A stretch of 64,000 nt of DNA from Bacteroides zhangwenhongii (GCF_009193325.2 NZ_CP059856.1:806001-870000), one strand, 5' to 3'; shown: positions 33,711 to 43,631, numbered from the stretch's first letter. Numbers and translations: made by a program. Notes: a model not told the origin generated them from the sequence alone.

Positions 33711-35937
33711 AAAATCGTTCGTGGAACGAACGATTGATAACCTCCAATTGGTGTTCGCGGCTCAACTTCACGAAGTTTACGGCATAACCGGAAACGCGGA
33801 TGGTAAGCTGCGGGTATTTCTCCGGATGTTCCATCGCATCATAAAGCATTTCACGGTTCAGAACATTCACGTTCAGGTGGTGAGCGCCTTTGGTGAAGTA
33901 ACCATCCATCATTGTTACCAGATTTTCGATACGGTCCTCCTCAGTGGCTCCCAATGATTTCGGAACAATGGAGAACGTGTTGCTGATACCGTCTTGAGAG
34001 TCGCGGTAACGAAGTTTCGCTACGGAACTCAAAGAAGCGATAGCACCGTTCTTGTCGCGTCCGTGCATCGGGTTGGCTCCCGGAGCGAAAGCGACACCTT
34101 TGGCACGTCCGTCGGGAGTGGCGCCGGTCTTCTTGCCATACATCACGTTGGAAGTGATGGTCAGCAGCGAAAGGGTAGGACGGGCATTCTTGTAAACCGG
34201 AAGTTTCTTCAATTCTTCACTGAAGAAATATACCAGGTCGACACCCAAGTGGTCTACCTTGTCGTTGTCATTTCCGAAGCAAGGGAACTCACCTTCGATA
34301 TCGAAACCTTCCGTCAGACCGATGTCGTTGCGGCGTGCGGTTACTTTCGCATATTTGATAGCCGACAGTGAATCGAGCGCGATGGAGAGTCCGGCTACAC
34401 CGTAAGCGAGGTTGATGCGCGGGTTCGTATCTACAAGCGCCATCTGGGCTTTCTCGTAGTAATACTTGTCGTGCATATAGTGGATGATGTTCATCGCTTC
34501 GTTGTAGACACGGGCGATTTCCGTCAATACCTTTTTATAATTACTCATCACTTCCTCAAAGTTCAGCGTGTCGCTGGTCAGTACAGGGATGTTCTTTACC
34601 ATTACCGTACCGGTGTTCTCGCAACGTCCGCCGTTGATGGCAAGCAGCAGGGCTTTCGCCAGGTTGCAGCGTGCACCGAAGAACTGGATCTGCTTTCCGA
34701 TTTCCTGGTAAGACACGCAGCAGGCGATTCCGTAGTCGTCCGACTGGCGCACTTCACGCATCAGGTCATCGTTCTCGTACTGGATGGAAGAAGTGTCGAT
34801 AGAAACTTTAGCACAGAATTCTTTGAACCCTTCCGGCAGTTCCGGGCTCCACAGTACAGTCAGGTTCGGTTCCGGTGAAGGACCGAGATTGTACAATGTC
34901 TGCAAGAAACGGAAAGAAGTCTTTGTAACCTTCGTGCGTCCGTCGTTGAGACGGCCTCCCAGAGATTCGGTTACCCAAGTCGGGTCGCCGGCAAAGATAT
35001 CGTTGTAGGATTGCATACGCAGGTGGCGTACCATACGCAGTTTGATGACAAACTGGTCGATCAGCTCCTGTGCGAAAGACTCGGTGATGGTTCCTTTGCT
35101 CAATTCATATTCCATGTAGATATCGAGGAAAGAAGAAACATTACCCAATGACATGGCTGCTCCGTCTTGTTCTTTCACGGCAGCCAGATAAGCCATGTAC
35201 ACCCATTGTACGGCTTCCTGTGCGGTATAGGCGGGACGGCTCAAGTCGAGACCGTAGTATTCGCCCAGCACTTTCATATCCTTCAATGCCTTGATCTGTT
35301 CCGCTACTTCTTCGCGCAGACGGATGCGGGATTCGGTCATCGGGCCGGTCAGGTTGCGGAGGTCTTCTTTCTTGGCCTCTATCAGTCGGTCGATACCGTA
35401 AAGAGCCATACGGCGGTAGTCACCGATGATACGTCCGCGCGCATAGTTGTCGGGCAGTCCGGTGAGGAATCCCAATGAGCGGAACGAACGGATTTCTTCT
35501 GTATATACGTCGAATACTCCGTCATTGTGCGTCTTACGGTAATGAGTGAAAATGTCTTTTACGCGGTCGTCCACTTCGACACCGTTTTCGTGACACGCCT
35601 TGCTTACTACGTTGATACCCCCGAAAGGTTTGATGGCACGCTTCAGCAGTTCGTCTGTCTGCAGACCGACGATCAGCTCGTTTTCCTTGTCGATATATCC
35701 CGCTTTGTGGGAAGTGATGGTAGATACGGTAACATTATCCAGTGCGCGGACACCGTTGTTTGCTCTCTCTTCAGCCAATGCTTCGAGGCAGCGGTTCCAT
35801 ACGGCTTTTGTGCGTTCGGTAGGTCCTTCGAGGAAAGATGCATCTCCGTAGTACGGAGTGATGTTATGACTTACGAAATCTCTTACGTTGATTTCGCTGC
35901 TCCAAAGACCGTCTTTAAAGATCTTGTTTAATTCCAT
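33709..35937 (-). CDS. pflB: Formate C-acetyltransferase (pyruvate formate-lyase)
   Basis: A 742-residue enzyme that converts pyruvate and CoA to acetyl-CoA and formate under anaerobic conditions. The adjacent catalytic cysteines lie at 406-407 (GIACCVSYQ), and the glycyl radical site is Gly717 in RVSGYAVNF near the C-terminus. The start is placed at [12 protein letters not shown] (35937), since the 20 residues upstream are poor and lie beyond a -7 box at 35983-35990. It should be activated by the pflA product encoded downstream. Confidence 0.95.
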   Translation of the reverse strand: MELNKIFKDGLWSSEINVRDFVSHNITPYYGDASFLEGPTERTKAVWNRCLEALAEERANNGVRALDNVTVSTITSHKAGYIDKENELIVGLQTDELLKRAIKPFGGINVVSKACHENGVEVDDRVKDIFTHYRKTHNDGVFDVYTEEIRSFRSLGFLTGLPDNYARGRIIGDYRRMALYGIDRLIEAKKEDLRNLTGPMTESRIRLREEVAEQIKALKDMKVLGEYYGLDLSRPAYTAQEAVQWVYMAYLAAVKEQDGAAMSLGNVSSFLDIYMEYELSKGTITESFAQELIDQFVIKLRMVRHLRMQSYNDIFAGDPTWVTESLGGRLNDGRTKVTKTSFRFLQTLYNLGPSPEPNLTVLWSPELPEGFKEFCAKVSIDTSSIQYENDDLMREVRQSDDYGIACCVSYQEIGKQIQFFGARCNLAKALLLAINGGRCENTGTVMVKNIPVLTSDTLNFEEVMSNYKKVLTEIARVYNEAMNIIHYMHDKYYYEKAQMALVDTNPRINLAYGVAGLSIALDSLSAIKYAKVTARRNDIGLTEGFDIEGEFPCFGNDNDKVDHLGVDLVYFFSEELKKLPVYKNARPTLSLLTITSNVMYGKKTGATPDGRAKGVAFAPGANPMHGRDKNGAIASLSSVAKLRYRDSQDGISNTFSIVPKSLGATEEDRIENLVTMMDGYFTKGAHHLNVNVLNREMLYDAMEHPEKYPQLTIRVSGYAVNFVKLSREHQLEVINRSFHERF

Positions 35938-35982
35938 AATGATATAATTAGAGGTTGTAGTTATCCTTTTCTTTAGAGCGCA

Positions 35983-35990
35983 CAAAGTTA
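35983..35990 (-). promoter_or_regulatory. Candidate -7 box of pflB
   Basis: TAACTTTG on the minus strand matches TAnnTTTG and lies 45 bases before the pflB start. No convincing -33 box is seen, which is compatible with activator-dependent (anaerobic) control. Confidence 0.4.
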
Positions 35991-36104
35991 CAATCATTTT
36001 TCATATAATCAGCATAAATATACTCTGATTTTATGCTGTCCAACATAAAATACCTATAAATTGCTATCTTTTGGAAATAGATGGCTGATTTTTTTAGAGA
36101 AACT

Positions 36105-36135
36105 CTTGCAGATTTGAAATATCTTCGTACCTTTG
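36105..36135 (+). promoter_or_regulatory. Promoter of tRNA-Ser
   Basis: CTTG (36105-36108), 19 bases and TACCTTTG (36128-36135) match the Bacteroides consensus. The tRNA begins 40 bases downstream. Confidence 0.6.
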
Positions 36136-36175
36136 CACCGCTTTTGACGAAAAGCACTCCTGATAAAGGAGTTTT

Positions 36176-36260
36176 GGAGAGGTGGCAGAGTGGTCGATTG
36201 CGGCGGTCTTGAAAACCGTTGAAGGTAACACTTCCCGGGGTTCGAATCCCTGTCTCTCCG
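36176..36260 (+). tRNA. tRNA-Ser (anticodon TGA)
   Basis: An 85-base tRNA with a long variable arm, as in class II serine tRNAs. The acceptor stem GGAGAGG pairs with TCTCTCC, the anticodon loop is CTTGAAA giving TGA, and the T-arm contains GGTTCGAATCC. The CCA end is not encoded. The last 12 bases plus the next C are the 13-bp att core of the element integrated here, so the tRNA stays intact after integration. Confidence 0.95.
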
Positions 36261-36261
36261 C
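36249..36261 (+). repeat. Left att core of the NBU2-type element
   Basis: CCTGTCTCTCCGC overlaps the tRNA-Ser 3' end and is identical to 47461-47473. Confidence 0.88.
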
Positions 36262-36290
36262 AACAAACGCTGAAAATCAGCAGATTGCAA

Positions 36291-36341
36291 AACAAACACC
36301 CAGTTTTGCACCCAAGAATGTAAAGTCGGGTGTTTTTGTTT
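36291..36341 (+). terminator. Hairpin downstream of tRNA-Ser inside the element
   Basis: AACAAACACCC (36291-36301) pairs with GGGTGTTTTTGTT (36328-36340) with a single bulge, ending in T-rich sequence. It may replace the native tRNA terminator, which was moved beyond the right end. Nothing further is recognised up to the efflux gene at 36588. Confidence 0.55.
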
Positions 36342-36587
36342 TATTTAAGATAATACAACCACTACATAATAAAAGAGTAGCGATATTAAAAGAATCCGAT
36401 GAGAAAAGACTAATATTTATCTATCCATTCACTTTGATTTTTCAGGACTTTACATCGTCCTGAAAGTATTTGTTATTGTATTCCAACGTCAGGAGTGGAT
36501 TATAATACAAGTTTTTTGTGTGGATAGAATTTCGTTTTGCTTAATGTACGAAAGTACTTATCTATAAACGCATGAAATATTAGCACA

Positions 36588-37793
36588 ATGAATCATTGGA
36601 AATCAACTTTGGCCGTGATAGGAATAGGCCAACTCATATCTATTTTAACAAGTACGATTGTTGGCTTCTCCATTATTTTTTGGATTAGCAACGAATTTAA
36701 ATCCCCGACAGCTTTATCTCTGGCTATTTTAGCTGGATTTTTACCACAATTTGTATTAGGCTTGTTTGCCGGGGTCTATGTTGACAGATGGAATCGAAAG
36801 AAAACGATGTTTTATTCGGACTTGTTCATCGCGTTCTGTACCCTATGTCTTTTTATTGTGATAACCAAGGGTTATAAAGACCTTTCTTTTTTTTATCTAT
36901 TGACTGCTTGTCGTTCAATAGGCAGTACGTTTCATGCACCTGCTTTACAGGCAAGCATCCCTCTACTGGTTCCCAAGCACCATCTTGTCAGGGTATCAGG
37001 TTTGTACCATTCCATTCAATCCTTCAGTGAGGTGATAGCCCCCGTTGTAGGGGCAAGCCTCGTTGTTTGGCTTCCCATACAGTATATTCTGCTCATAGAT
37101 GTGATCGGAGCTGTTGCTGCTTGTCTGACCTTACTTTGTGTCCAGATTCCTTCTCTTCAAAAAACGAAAGTTCTTCCAGATTTCAAAAAAGAACTGACGG
37201 AATGTTGGCATACCTTGCGGCGTACAATGGGCATTTTGCCTTTATTCGTATGCTTTACGCTGGTGACTTTTGTCCTTATGCCTGTTTTTACGTTATTTCC
37301 TTTTATGACGCTTCTGCATTTCAACGGAAACATTTTGCAAATGGGAGTTGTGGAAATGGGTTGGGGCTCAGGGGCATTGTTGGGCGGTTTAGTACTTGCC
37401 TGTAAGGCTTTGAAAAGCAAGCAAACATTAGTGATGCATACGGCTTATGTGATATTGGGATTGTATCTGATTAGCGCCAGTTATTTACCATCAAGCGCAT
37501 TTATAGGTTTTGTTTGCCTAACATTTACAGGAGGCATAGCCTATTCCATTTACCATGCGCTTTTCATCGCTATTATTCAGCAGAACTTGGCTTCGGACAT
37601 GCTTGGACGGACTTTTTCTCTCATCTTTAGTTTGAGTACCTTTCCATCAATGCTGGGTATCGTAGCTTCAGGATATTGGGTGGAAGCATGGGGTATCACA
37701 TCCGTCTTTATGATCAGCGGATGGGTTATCTTTCTGATTGGAGTGGGTGCAAATTTTATTTCTTCAATCAAGCAGTTGGATAATTACGCATAG
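36588..37793 (+). CDS. mef(En2): Macrolide-type efflux protein, mef(En2)-like (MFS)
   Basis: A 401-residue major facilitator with twelve membrane helices. SILTSTIVGFSIIFWISNEFKSPTALSLAILAGFLPQFVLGLFAGVYVDRWNRKKTMFYSDL is the Mef N-terminal pattern (ADRxxRK-like loop as DRWNRKK). In Gram-positive bacteria Mef proteins export 14- and 15-membered macrolides; NBU2 carries a homologue named mef(En2). The gene is followed 24 bases later by the lnu-type gene. Whether it confers resistance in this host is not shown by the sequence. Confidence 0.85.
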   Translation: MNHWKSTLAVIGIGQLISILTSTIVGFSIIFWISNEFKSPTALSLAILAGFLPQFVLGLFAGVYVDRWNRKKTMFYSDLFIAFCTLCLFIVITKGYKDLSFFYLLTACRSIGSTFHAPALQASIPLLVPKHHLVRVSGLYHSIQSFSEVIAPVVGASLVVWLPIQYILLIDVIGAVAACLTLLCVQIPSLQKTKVLPDFKKELTECWHTLRRTMGILPLFVCFTLVTFVLMPVFTLFPFMTLLHFNGNILQMGVVEMGWGSGALLGGLVLACKALKSKQTLVMHTAYVILGLYLISASYLPSSAFIGFVCLTFTGGIAYSIYHALFIAIIQQNLASDMLGRTFSLIFSLSTFPSMLGIVASGYWVEAWGITSVFMISGWVIFLIGVGANFISSIKQLDNYA

Positions 37794-37817
37794 TATTATT
37801 TATTAAAGAATTATTAT

Positions 37818-38330
37818 ATGACAAAGAAAGAACACACTACGATTACAGAGTTATTTCAAGTTTTGGACTTGTTGGAAAGCCTGGACATGCAGTTTTGGTT
37901 GGATGGAGGCTGGGGAGTGGATGTCTTGTACGGACAGCAAACCCGCTTGCATAGAGATATTGACATTGATTTTGATGCCAATTATACAGACCAACTCCTT
38001 GATCTTTTGCAGGAGAGAGGATATCAAATTGAAACAAATTGGTTGCCCACCCGTGTGGAACTGTATAGCAAAGAATTAGGCTATATTGATATCCATCCTT
38101 TTGTCTTGAATGCGGACGGCACTTCCAAACAAGCCGACTTGGATGGAGGCTGGTATGAATTTCAACCGGACTATTTTGGAACAGCAGTCTTTGAAGGCAG
38201 AAGCATCCCTTGCATTTCTGCAAAAGGGCAACAAGTATTCCATTCGGGCTACGATTTAAGAGAGAAGGATATTCACGATTTATCTATAATTAAACAATGT
38301 ATAACAACAATGAGCCTAACAATTAGATAA
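37818..38330 (+). CDS. lnu(AN2): Lincosamide nucleotidyltransferase, lnu(AN2)-like
   Basis: A 170-residue nucleotidyltransferase. FWLDGGWGVDVLYGQQTRLHRDIDIDFDANY holds the GG..VD and HRDIDID metal-binding signature of Lnu(A)/LinA enzymes, which adenylylate lincosamides. Further family blocks are IDIHPFVLNADGT and GRSIPCISAKGQQVFHSGYDLREKDIHDL. NBU2 is known to carry a linA-type gene called lnu(AN2). It forms a likely operon with the efflux gene upstream. Confidence 0.88.
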   Translation: MTKKEHTTITELFQVLDLLESLDMQFWLDGGWGVDVLYGQQTRLHRDIDIDFDANYTDQLLDLLQERGYQIETNWLPTRVELYSKELGYIDIHPFVLNADGTSKQADLDGGWYEFQPDYFGTAVFEGRSIPCISAKGQQVFHSGYDLREKDIHDLSIIKQCITTMSLTIR

Positions 38331-38340
38331 GAACAAGAAA

Positions 38341-38704
38341 ATGACAGAAAAACAAATTGTCTGGTATATCTTACTTACAGAAGTAAAGATAGATAGTGAC
38401 ACCCAGTCTGTCACATCCCTGAGTGTAGCTCCATTGGCAGTCTTGCCGGAATTCCAGCGTAAGGGAATTGGGGGGGATGTTGATTCAGTAAGCCCATCAG
38501 AGGGCAGCACTTTTGGGTTACGGCACAGCAGTCGTATTGGGGCATAAAGAGTATTATCCTCGATTTGGCTATCGCAAGGCTATCGATTTAGGAATTGAAT
38601 TTCCTTTCGAAGTCTCTCATGAATATTGCATGGTGGCTGAATTAATACCTGGAGCTACTGAGAATGTGAAAGGTATGGTTTGTTATCCAACTGACTTTAA
38701 ATAG
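38341..38704 (+). pseudogene. GNAT acetyltransferase remnant
   Basis: The first frame ends in the acetyl-CoA binding signature (TSLSVAPLAVLPEFQRKGIGG). The frame then shifts, reads MLIQ and meets a TAA, and the third part resumes as LGYGTAVVLGHKEYYPRFGYRKAIDLGIEFPFE. Family members run continuously through this region (QRKGIGxxLIxxAHxxAxxLGY), so there is both a frameshift and a stop. It is dead or expressed only in part. Confidence 0.78.
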
Positions 38705-38775
38705 TTTAACAAGTAAAATTCATTATATAACTCGGACTGGGTATTTCAATTTCCCAGTCCGTATTCTGATAGTAC

Positions 38776-39129
38776 TTATTCAATTGGAAGATTGTGTTGC
38801 TTCAAGAATGAAAGTTTATCCCAATACCCTCTTTGAAAGACGATTTTGTTATCTTTTACATGAAAAAATCCGCATCCACGAAGTCCAAGAGAGTCTTTCC
38901 ATTCCATGATAGCCCATTCGCCATCTTCAAAAATATTTTCCACCATACAAACCATTTTAGCAGTGGCAAATTCATTCACAAACATTTTGTAGATTGATTC
39001 TTTACCAATTATTGGTTCGTTTGCGACTTGATGATTTACTGCATTAGTAGCATACAGCTCTGCTATATGATAAGCATCTGCTTTGTTAAAGCAATCTATC
39101 CATTTTTCCAAAACTTCTTTAGGCTTCAT
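38776..39129 (-). CDS. SnoaL/NTF2-like protein
   Basis: A 117-residue protein of the nuclear transport factor 2 fold: KEVLEKWIDCFNKADAYHIAELYATNAVNHQVANEPIIGKESI, and ENIFEDGEWAIMEWKDSLGLRGCGFFHVKDNKIVFQRGYWD, end with the typical strand. NTF2-like proteins range from enzymes to binding proteins, and nothing here tells the ligand. It is cargo of the element, oriented opposite to the resistance-type genes. Confidence 0.78.
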   Translation of the reverse strand: MKPKEVLEKWIDCFNKADAYHIAELYATNAVNHQVANEPIIGKESIYKMFVNEFATAKMVCMVENIFEDGEWAIMEWKDSLGLRGCGFFHVKDNKIVFQRGYWDKLSFLKQHNLPIE

Positions 39130-39217
39130 TTTTTATAAATTCTTAGGATTTTGATTCTGTAATAAAAACAATCTGTTTGGATGCATAGATACTTGATTTT
39201 ATTAATAATAGGCTATT

Positions 39218-40621
39218 CTATATTCTAAATCCTCTGGATTTTTGCTCTCTCTGCACCGAGTTACGTAGATTCTGCTGTAACTTTTCCCATTGTTCCTTAA
39301 ACCATTGTACTATGGGTTGTCGGTTTATGGTCAGCATAAGCTTACCACTATCCATCGGATGTTTCTCAACCCTAAAAATATCATTCTTGATGTCAAATTT
39401 CCACCTGTGTTCTTCGGAATAAATTTTGCCACTACATTGTATGGATTCTTTCTTTGTCAAGAGGTTTTCTATCATGTCTTTGGTAAACCCGATAACAGCG
39501 CATAATTTTTCCATTCTCAACATCTCTTTGAACATGGGAAACCATTTGTGGGCTTTTTCAAGCAAGGTGCTCAATCGTGATATTTCCTTGTCTTTGGCTT
39601 CAAGTTCTTGATTATGTATTCTTTGAAGATTACGAATTTGTCTGCTATGCTGTTCCTGTATTTGTTGTATCTGAATTTTTAATTCATCAGTAGCTTTGTC
39701 CCGTTTGGTAATTTCCTGATGTAGCTGCTCGATGTGATGTTCCAGTTCTTTCAGCTTACCGCTTCCGAAAAGAGAACCTACACCGCTTGCTATGGCGGTA
39801 GCAGCATTGGTGGCTGTTTTCTTTAGTTTGTCCGTGCGTATCTCTGCTTTTACCTGTTTGAGTTCCTGTTCGGCAAGGCTTACTTGTTGTTCCTTGTGTC
39901 GCTTGGTTTCCTCTATACGTTGCAGTTCGGCTTTCTGCTTCTCAATGATGAAATCATTTCGTTCCAGATGCTCTTTACCTGTGACAGCTTTTGCCTGTCC
40001 ACGTTCCATCAGGAGAATATCGGAAGCAAGGGTCTGCATGGTTGCCATATCCTCGTCATTGAGCTTTCGGCTCTTTCCAGTTTCATGGTTCATCCAGTCG
40101 AATACGACATGAGCATGATAATTTGGTTTGAACCATCTGTTACCGACTTGGAAGCTCTCCTTGTCTTCTGCTTCCGGCTGACCGTTCAGCCAATGCCCTT
40201 CGTCTTTATGCAGGAAAATCTGTAGCGGAGTGATGCCCCAGCGTCTTTGGCACTCTTCACCGAATTTGCGTACATCAGCCAGTGTGGTGTCCGGTCTGAT
40301 AAGCAATACTCCTTCACGGATGGGTGAGCATCCCGCCACCTTGATAATCTTTCCATTCTTTCCCTTGCGTTCCCTTTCCTTTTCCTGCATGGCACGTCCG
40401 GTCTTTTCCTTGACCATTTGCTTGATATTGTCATAATGAGTTCGCAGTTCGGGAGTGCCGAAGTCGGGATTTATCCACTGTTCGTTATCGGTGGAAAGTT
40501 CGGGAACGACATAGATTCTGGACTCCCCGATATTACGCATATACTCGGCAGTCCTTCGATTGTGTGCCTCGCTCGATGCGATGTTGCAAGGCTTGATATG
40601 TATGCTTGATTTTGTTGCCAT
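39218..40621 (-). CDS. MobV-family relaxase (mobilization protein)
   Basis: A 467-residue relaxase. The N-terminal 200 residues carry MobV motifs: IHIKPCNIASSEAHNRR, HKDEGHW and FKPNYHAHVVFDWMNHETGK (the His cluster). Residues about 225-345 form a long coiled coil (QKAELQRIEETKRHKEQQVSLAEQELK). It nicks and leads the element DNA during mobilization; in NBU elements the equivalent is MobN. The GC-rich palindromic stretch directly upstream (40640-40850) is the expected oriT. Confidence 0.88.
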   Translation of the reverse strand: MATKSSIHIKPCNIASSEAHNRRTAEYMRNIGESRIYVVPELSTDNEQWINPDFGTPELRTHYDNIKQMVKEKTGRAMQEKERERKGKNGKIIKVAGCSPIREGVLLIRPDTTLADVRKFGEECQRRWGITPLQIFLHKDEGHWLNGQPEAEDKESFQVGNRWFKPNYHAHVVFDWMNHETGKSRKLNDEDMATMQTLASDILLMERGQAKAVTGKEHLERNDFIIEKQKAELQRIEETKRHKEQQVSLAEQELKQVKAEIRTDKLKKTATNAATAIASGVGSLFGSGKLKELEHHIEQLHQEITKRDKATDELKIQIQQIQEQHSRQIRNLQRIHNQELEAKDKEISRLSTLLEKAHKWFPMFKEMLRMEKLCAVIGFTKDMIENLLTKKESIQCSGKIYSEEHRWKFDIKNDIFRVEKHPMDSGKLMLTINRQPIVQWFKEQWEKLQQNLRNSVQREQKSRGFRI

Positions 40622-40639
40622 AGCTTCTTTCCTTTGTTT

Positions 40640-40850
40640 ACAATTGATTTACTTTGCTCGCTTTCGCAGAGGGGTTCTTAGGGGTAACCCATAAGCGGAG
40701 ATTGCAAAGAGAGGGTCACTCTTTGCTCGGGGTTCTCAGGGGTGAAACGCCCTGAGTGGGTCATTAGGGCAAAGCCCTAATCCCCTCGGGAGAGCCCACA
40801 ACTACGAAAGCGAAGCGTGTAGTTATAGTGGGCTATAACCGGAAGCCTTT
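40640..40850. other. Candidate oriT of the NBU2-type element
   Basis: Between relaxase and primase genes lie several palindromes: CTCAGGGGTGAAACGCCCTGAG (about 40736-40756), ATTAGGGC-AAA-GCCCTAAT (40763-40781), AACTAC...GTAGTT and TTATAG-TGGG-CTATAA near 40810-40840. NBU1 has its oriT in the same place, between the primase and relaxase genes. The nick site cannot be given from sequence alone. Confidence 0.55.
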
Positions 40851-41792
40851 CGGTTTCTTGGATAGTGTATCATTCCTCTTTTTGACAGATTGCGCTTGCT
40901 CTTTCCTATCGGCTATTCGTTTCTGTAAATATTCGTTCAGATCTTTACATCCACTGTAGATTTGCGAGGCGTCACGTATATACCGGGTAGCATCATACTC
41001 CTTTCTGATTTGCTGTATTGCTTCCATTCCTGCACGGTCATTGTCAAAGAAACAGTGGATGCGCTCATAGCTTCCCAACGGATAGAGTGCCTTGGGAACA
41101 TTGGCTACGGAATTAAGAACTATGTAATCCTGTCTGTCGAAGTCGGGTGATTGCGGACAGCTTTCCAGTCTTAAGGTCAGAAAGGAAAGGTAATCCATAA
41201 ATCCCTCAAAAACGTAACATGCACTCCTTGGCTTTCCTGACTGTCTGATATGGGATATTTCTTTTGGTGCGATACATCCCTTGAAATATCGGTTGCGGAT
41301 TTCATATCCACCCGATATGTTCGGAAAAGCAATGGCGAAATAACGTTTGCCGTTGTGGGTGAAACGGGCTTCCTTACATTCTCTTTTCGCCAGTGCCGTG
41401 TTTATCCCTCTTTCCTGTAGATAGGCAAGCAGGGCAGGAGAAGTCAGCTGTACAATGTCCAACTCCTGAAAACTCGGTTCGGAAAATGACTGCTTGCCAA
41501 AAGAGAAAGATACGGGACGGATGTGCGGAGTCTGTTCCTCGATTTTCTGTAGAAGATAAGGTACATAGTCGGAATAGTAGAGTTCCTGTGCCAGTGCAAT
41601 GATATTTCCACCTTTACCAATTGCAAAATCATACCATTGGTTGCGTTCGGTATTTATTTTGAACGAGGGCTCTGTCTCTTCCCGTAACGGGGATTTATAC
41701 CACAGGTTGATACCTTGCTGCTTGACGGGAGAATGTCCCAAACTGTACAGAAAATCCGCTATCCTGATTTGTTTTGCTGTTTGTATATCCAT
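40833..41792 (-). CDS. DNA primase-type protein with CHC2-like and Toprim domains
   Basis: A 319-residue protein. The N-terminus (IADFLYSLGHSPVKQQGINLWYKSPLREETEPSFKINTERNQWYDFAIGKGGNIIALA) resembles the primase CHC2-type zinc region without all zinc ligands. The Toprim domain is shown by CYVFEGFMDYLSFLTL (catalytic Glu) and RIHCFFDNDRAGMEAI (DxD). It corresponds to the Prm protein of NBU elements. It probably primes replication of the excised or transferred strand, together with the RepA-like ATPase encoded upstream. Confidence 0.82.
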   Translation of the reverse strand: MDIQTAKQIRIADFLYSLGHSPVKQQGINLWYKSPLREETEPSFKINTERNQWYDFAIGKGGNIIALAQELYYSDYVPYLLQKIEEQTPHIRPVSFSFGKQSFSEPSFQELDIVQLTSPALLAYLQERGINTALAKRECKEARFTHNGKRYFAIAFPNISGGYEIRNRYFKGCIAPKEISHIRQSGKPRSACYVFEGFMDYLSFLTLRLESCPQSPDFDRQDYIVLNSVANVPKALYPLGSYERIHCFFDNDRAGMEAIQQIRKEYDATRYIRDASQIYSGCKDLNEYLQKRIADRKEQAQSVKKRNDTLSKKPKGFRL

Positions 41793-41872
41793 AATAAGAT
41801 GAGTGTTTGAATAATGGTTGGAATATTTATTTCTCTTTTCGCCCGTACCTTTTTATGAAGTACGGTCTGTAT

Positions 41873-41994
41873 AATCACTTCACTTTATTTTCGTATATAT
41901 AGGATACGGTAATAAAGTGAAGCGGTTTTACATTCTCTGCAATCGCTTCGCTTTATCCTTAATATATAGACCTGCCGAATAAAGTGAAGTGATT
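41873..41994. other. Iteron array, candidate replication origin
   Basis: Four copies of a 17-bp repeat close to AATAAAGTGAAGTGATT lie at 41873-41889 (minus), 41911-41927 (plus), 41941-41957 (minus) and 41978-41994 (plus). The outer two copies are perfect inverted repeats. The spacers are about 20 bases, roughly two helical turns. The array separates the genes for a RepA-like ATPase and a primase, the setting of an IncQ-like oriV. The span has no gene. Confidence 0.65.
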
Positions 41995-42008
41995 ACAGGT
42001 TAGACGGT

Positions 42009-43100
42009 CTAATAGTGAAAGTCTGGCTTGAACGTGTATTTCCTGCCGTTCTCCTGTACTATCATCCGTTTGTTCCGGAGCATGGTGATAAGTGATACCG
42101 CCTTTTGATGGTTCAGTTTTACACCTACTGACATATAAGACTTGATTAAGGCGGTTTCCAGATCCTTGTAGCCGTATTCCTCTTTCAGTCCGAAAGCCGC
42201 TTCTAGTGCTATGCGGTGCTGTTGTTCGGTAATATGCCTGTAAGGGTCGAACTTTTCCTCTTCCGGTCTTCCGGGTTTCTTCGCTTCGGGTCTGTACCCC
42301 TCTATGAGTTCAGGCAATGCATTGTCGTTGATACGGAAAGCGAAAGGCTCGAAATCCATTGCACGTATGTGCATGGCCGAAACATTGCTTATATCCCCGT
42401 TGCTCTTGTCCTTTTCCACGAGAAGAACGGTTTCCGCCTTGTTGTTCAGCTCCGTACCGATATGCCCTCTTGCGTTTTCATCGCCTTTGTTCTGGTGGAG
42501 TATCGTATGGATGTGTATTTGCCTGTCATCCGTCCACTGCATCAACTTGGATATGATGCGTGTCGATTCTCCCGGACTGTTGATGTCATATACCATATCA
42601 CGGATGCCGTCTATGATTACAAGCCCTATGTCCGGTGTATTATAGATAGCCTGTTCGACAATCCTGATGCGCTGTTCGGGCGTGTATTTCCTCAAAGCGA
42701 GAAACTCCAGATGTTCATTGTCCCTGTCATCAGGAAGACCGGCCAGCCGTAAAATACGTTTCATGACTTTCAGGCAGTGATAATGGCTTTGTTCCGTGTC
42801 CACATAAAGGACTTTCCTTTTGTTCTCCGGAAGTTCTGCCACATACCGTAGTACCGTACCGTTTTTCAATGAGGCGGCTACAATAGCCGACACATTGAAA
42901 GTCTTTTTACTTTTGGCTTTGCCTATGGATGCACTGAAATTGCCCAGTGTGCCAATGACCGAACCTTGCACTTTTAAAATCTCAGGTGCTTTCTCATAGA
43001 TTTTCGATAGGCTCAGACGTGAGGCTTGCCAAAGGATTATCGCCTGTTCTGCAGATATTTCCTTTATTTCTCTCATATAGTCCATAAGCATACCTCCCAT
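42009..43100 (-). CDS. RepA-like AAA ATPase (RecA-fold helicase)
   Basis: A 363-residue ATPase of the AAA_25/RepA type. The P-loop is GNFSASIGKAKSKKT (about 53-67), and the Walker B strand is IGLVIIDGIRDMVYD. Later motifs (HIHTILHQNKGDENARGHIGTELNNKAETVLLV) resemble the RSF1010 RepA replicative helicase pattern. The C-terminal 100 residues look like a winged helix (LNHQKAVSLITMLRNKRMIV). The start overlaps the stop of the upstream DUF3853 gene, so translation is coupled. It is probably the replication helicase of the element. Confidence 0.8.
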   Translation of the reverse strand: MGGMLMDYMREIKEISAEQAIILWQASRLSLSKIYEKAPEILKVQGSVIGTLGNFSASIGKAKSKKTFNVSAIVAASLKNGTVLRYVAELPENKRKVLYVDTEQSHYHCLKVMKRILRLAGLPDDRDNEHLEFLALRKYTPEQRIRIVEQAIYNTPDIGLVIIDGIRDMVYDINSPGESTRIISKLMQWTDDRQIHIHTILHQNKGDENARGHIGTELNNKAETVLLVEKDKSNGDISNVSAMHIRAMDFEPFAFRINDNALPELIEGYRPEAKKPGRPEEEKFDPYRHITEQQHRIALEAAFGLKEEYGYKDLETALIKSYMSVGVKLNHQKAVSLITMLRNKRMIVQENGRKYTFKPDFHY

Positions 43101-43408
43101 TATTTCCGTCCTCCTGTTTTCTTTCCGGCAAGTTCAAGAGCCAGTTCTGCATCAACTATAATCTTGCGCCCTATCTGGGTAATCGCCTTGTCTATCTTAC
43201 CGCTTTTCTTTATGCGGTTGGCAGTGGGCAGACTGCACCCGAACAGTTTGGCTATACCGAGTATTCCGTACACATACTTCTTTTCCGTGTCTGTAACGGG
43301 TTGCGGCAATGCTTCGGCCTGACCTGAAGCGTGCTTACTCAGGAATATGAATTCTTCGCCTGTCATTTGCCAGACGGGTTTTGATAATAATTCTTGGATA
43401 TTTGTCAT
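43100..43408 (-). CDS. DUF3853 protein, excisionase-like helix-turn-helix
   Basis: A 102-residue protein. WQMTGEEFIFLSKH and VYGILGIAKLFGCSLPTANRIKKSGKIDKAITQIGRKIIVDAELALELA match DUF3853, whose second half resembles a MerR/excisionase winged helix. It precedes and overlaps the RepA-like gene by one base. In NBU-like elements a small DNA-binding protein at this place takes part in excision or replication control; the exact role here is inferred. Confidence 0.78.
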   Translation of the reverse strand: MTNIQELLSKPVWQMTGEEFIFLSKHASGQAEALPQPVTDTEKKYVYGILGIAKLFGCSLPTANRIKKSGKIDKAITQIGRKIIVDAELALELAGKKTGGRK

Positions 43409-43631
43409 CGTCCAATCTATTTAGTCGTTAAACAATCAGCCCTGCGCACTGGCTGTTATTTCTGTTCTCGAACGATGCAAAATTAGGTAGGGTTATGAGT
43501 GGTAAGGATGGGGACGGTACAAACTGAATATCATTGTATCTTATTGAATATCAGAAAACAAAAATACCACTCAAAAATTATTTTGAGTGGTAAAAGTGGA
43601 ACTTTCGTAAAGTATCAGGATATATCACGGA

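Noticed and set aside
36182..36463. A 93-codon plus-strand frame starting inside tRNA-Ser
   Set aside because: It overlaps the tRNA and the att core, so it cannot be a real gene start.
38341..38704. An intact acetyltransferase resistance gene
   Set aside because: A frameshift and an in-frame stop separate the two conserved parts.
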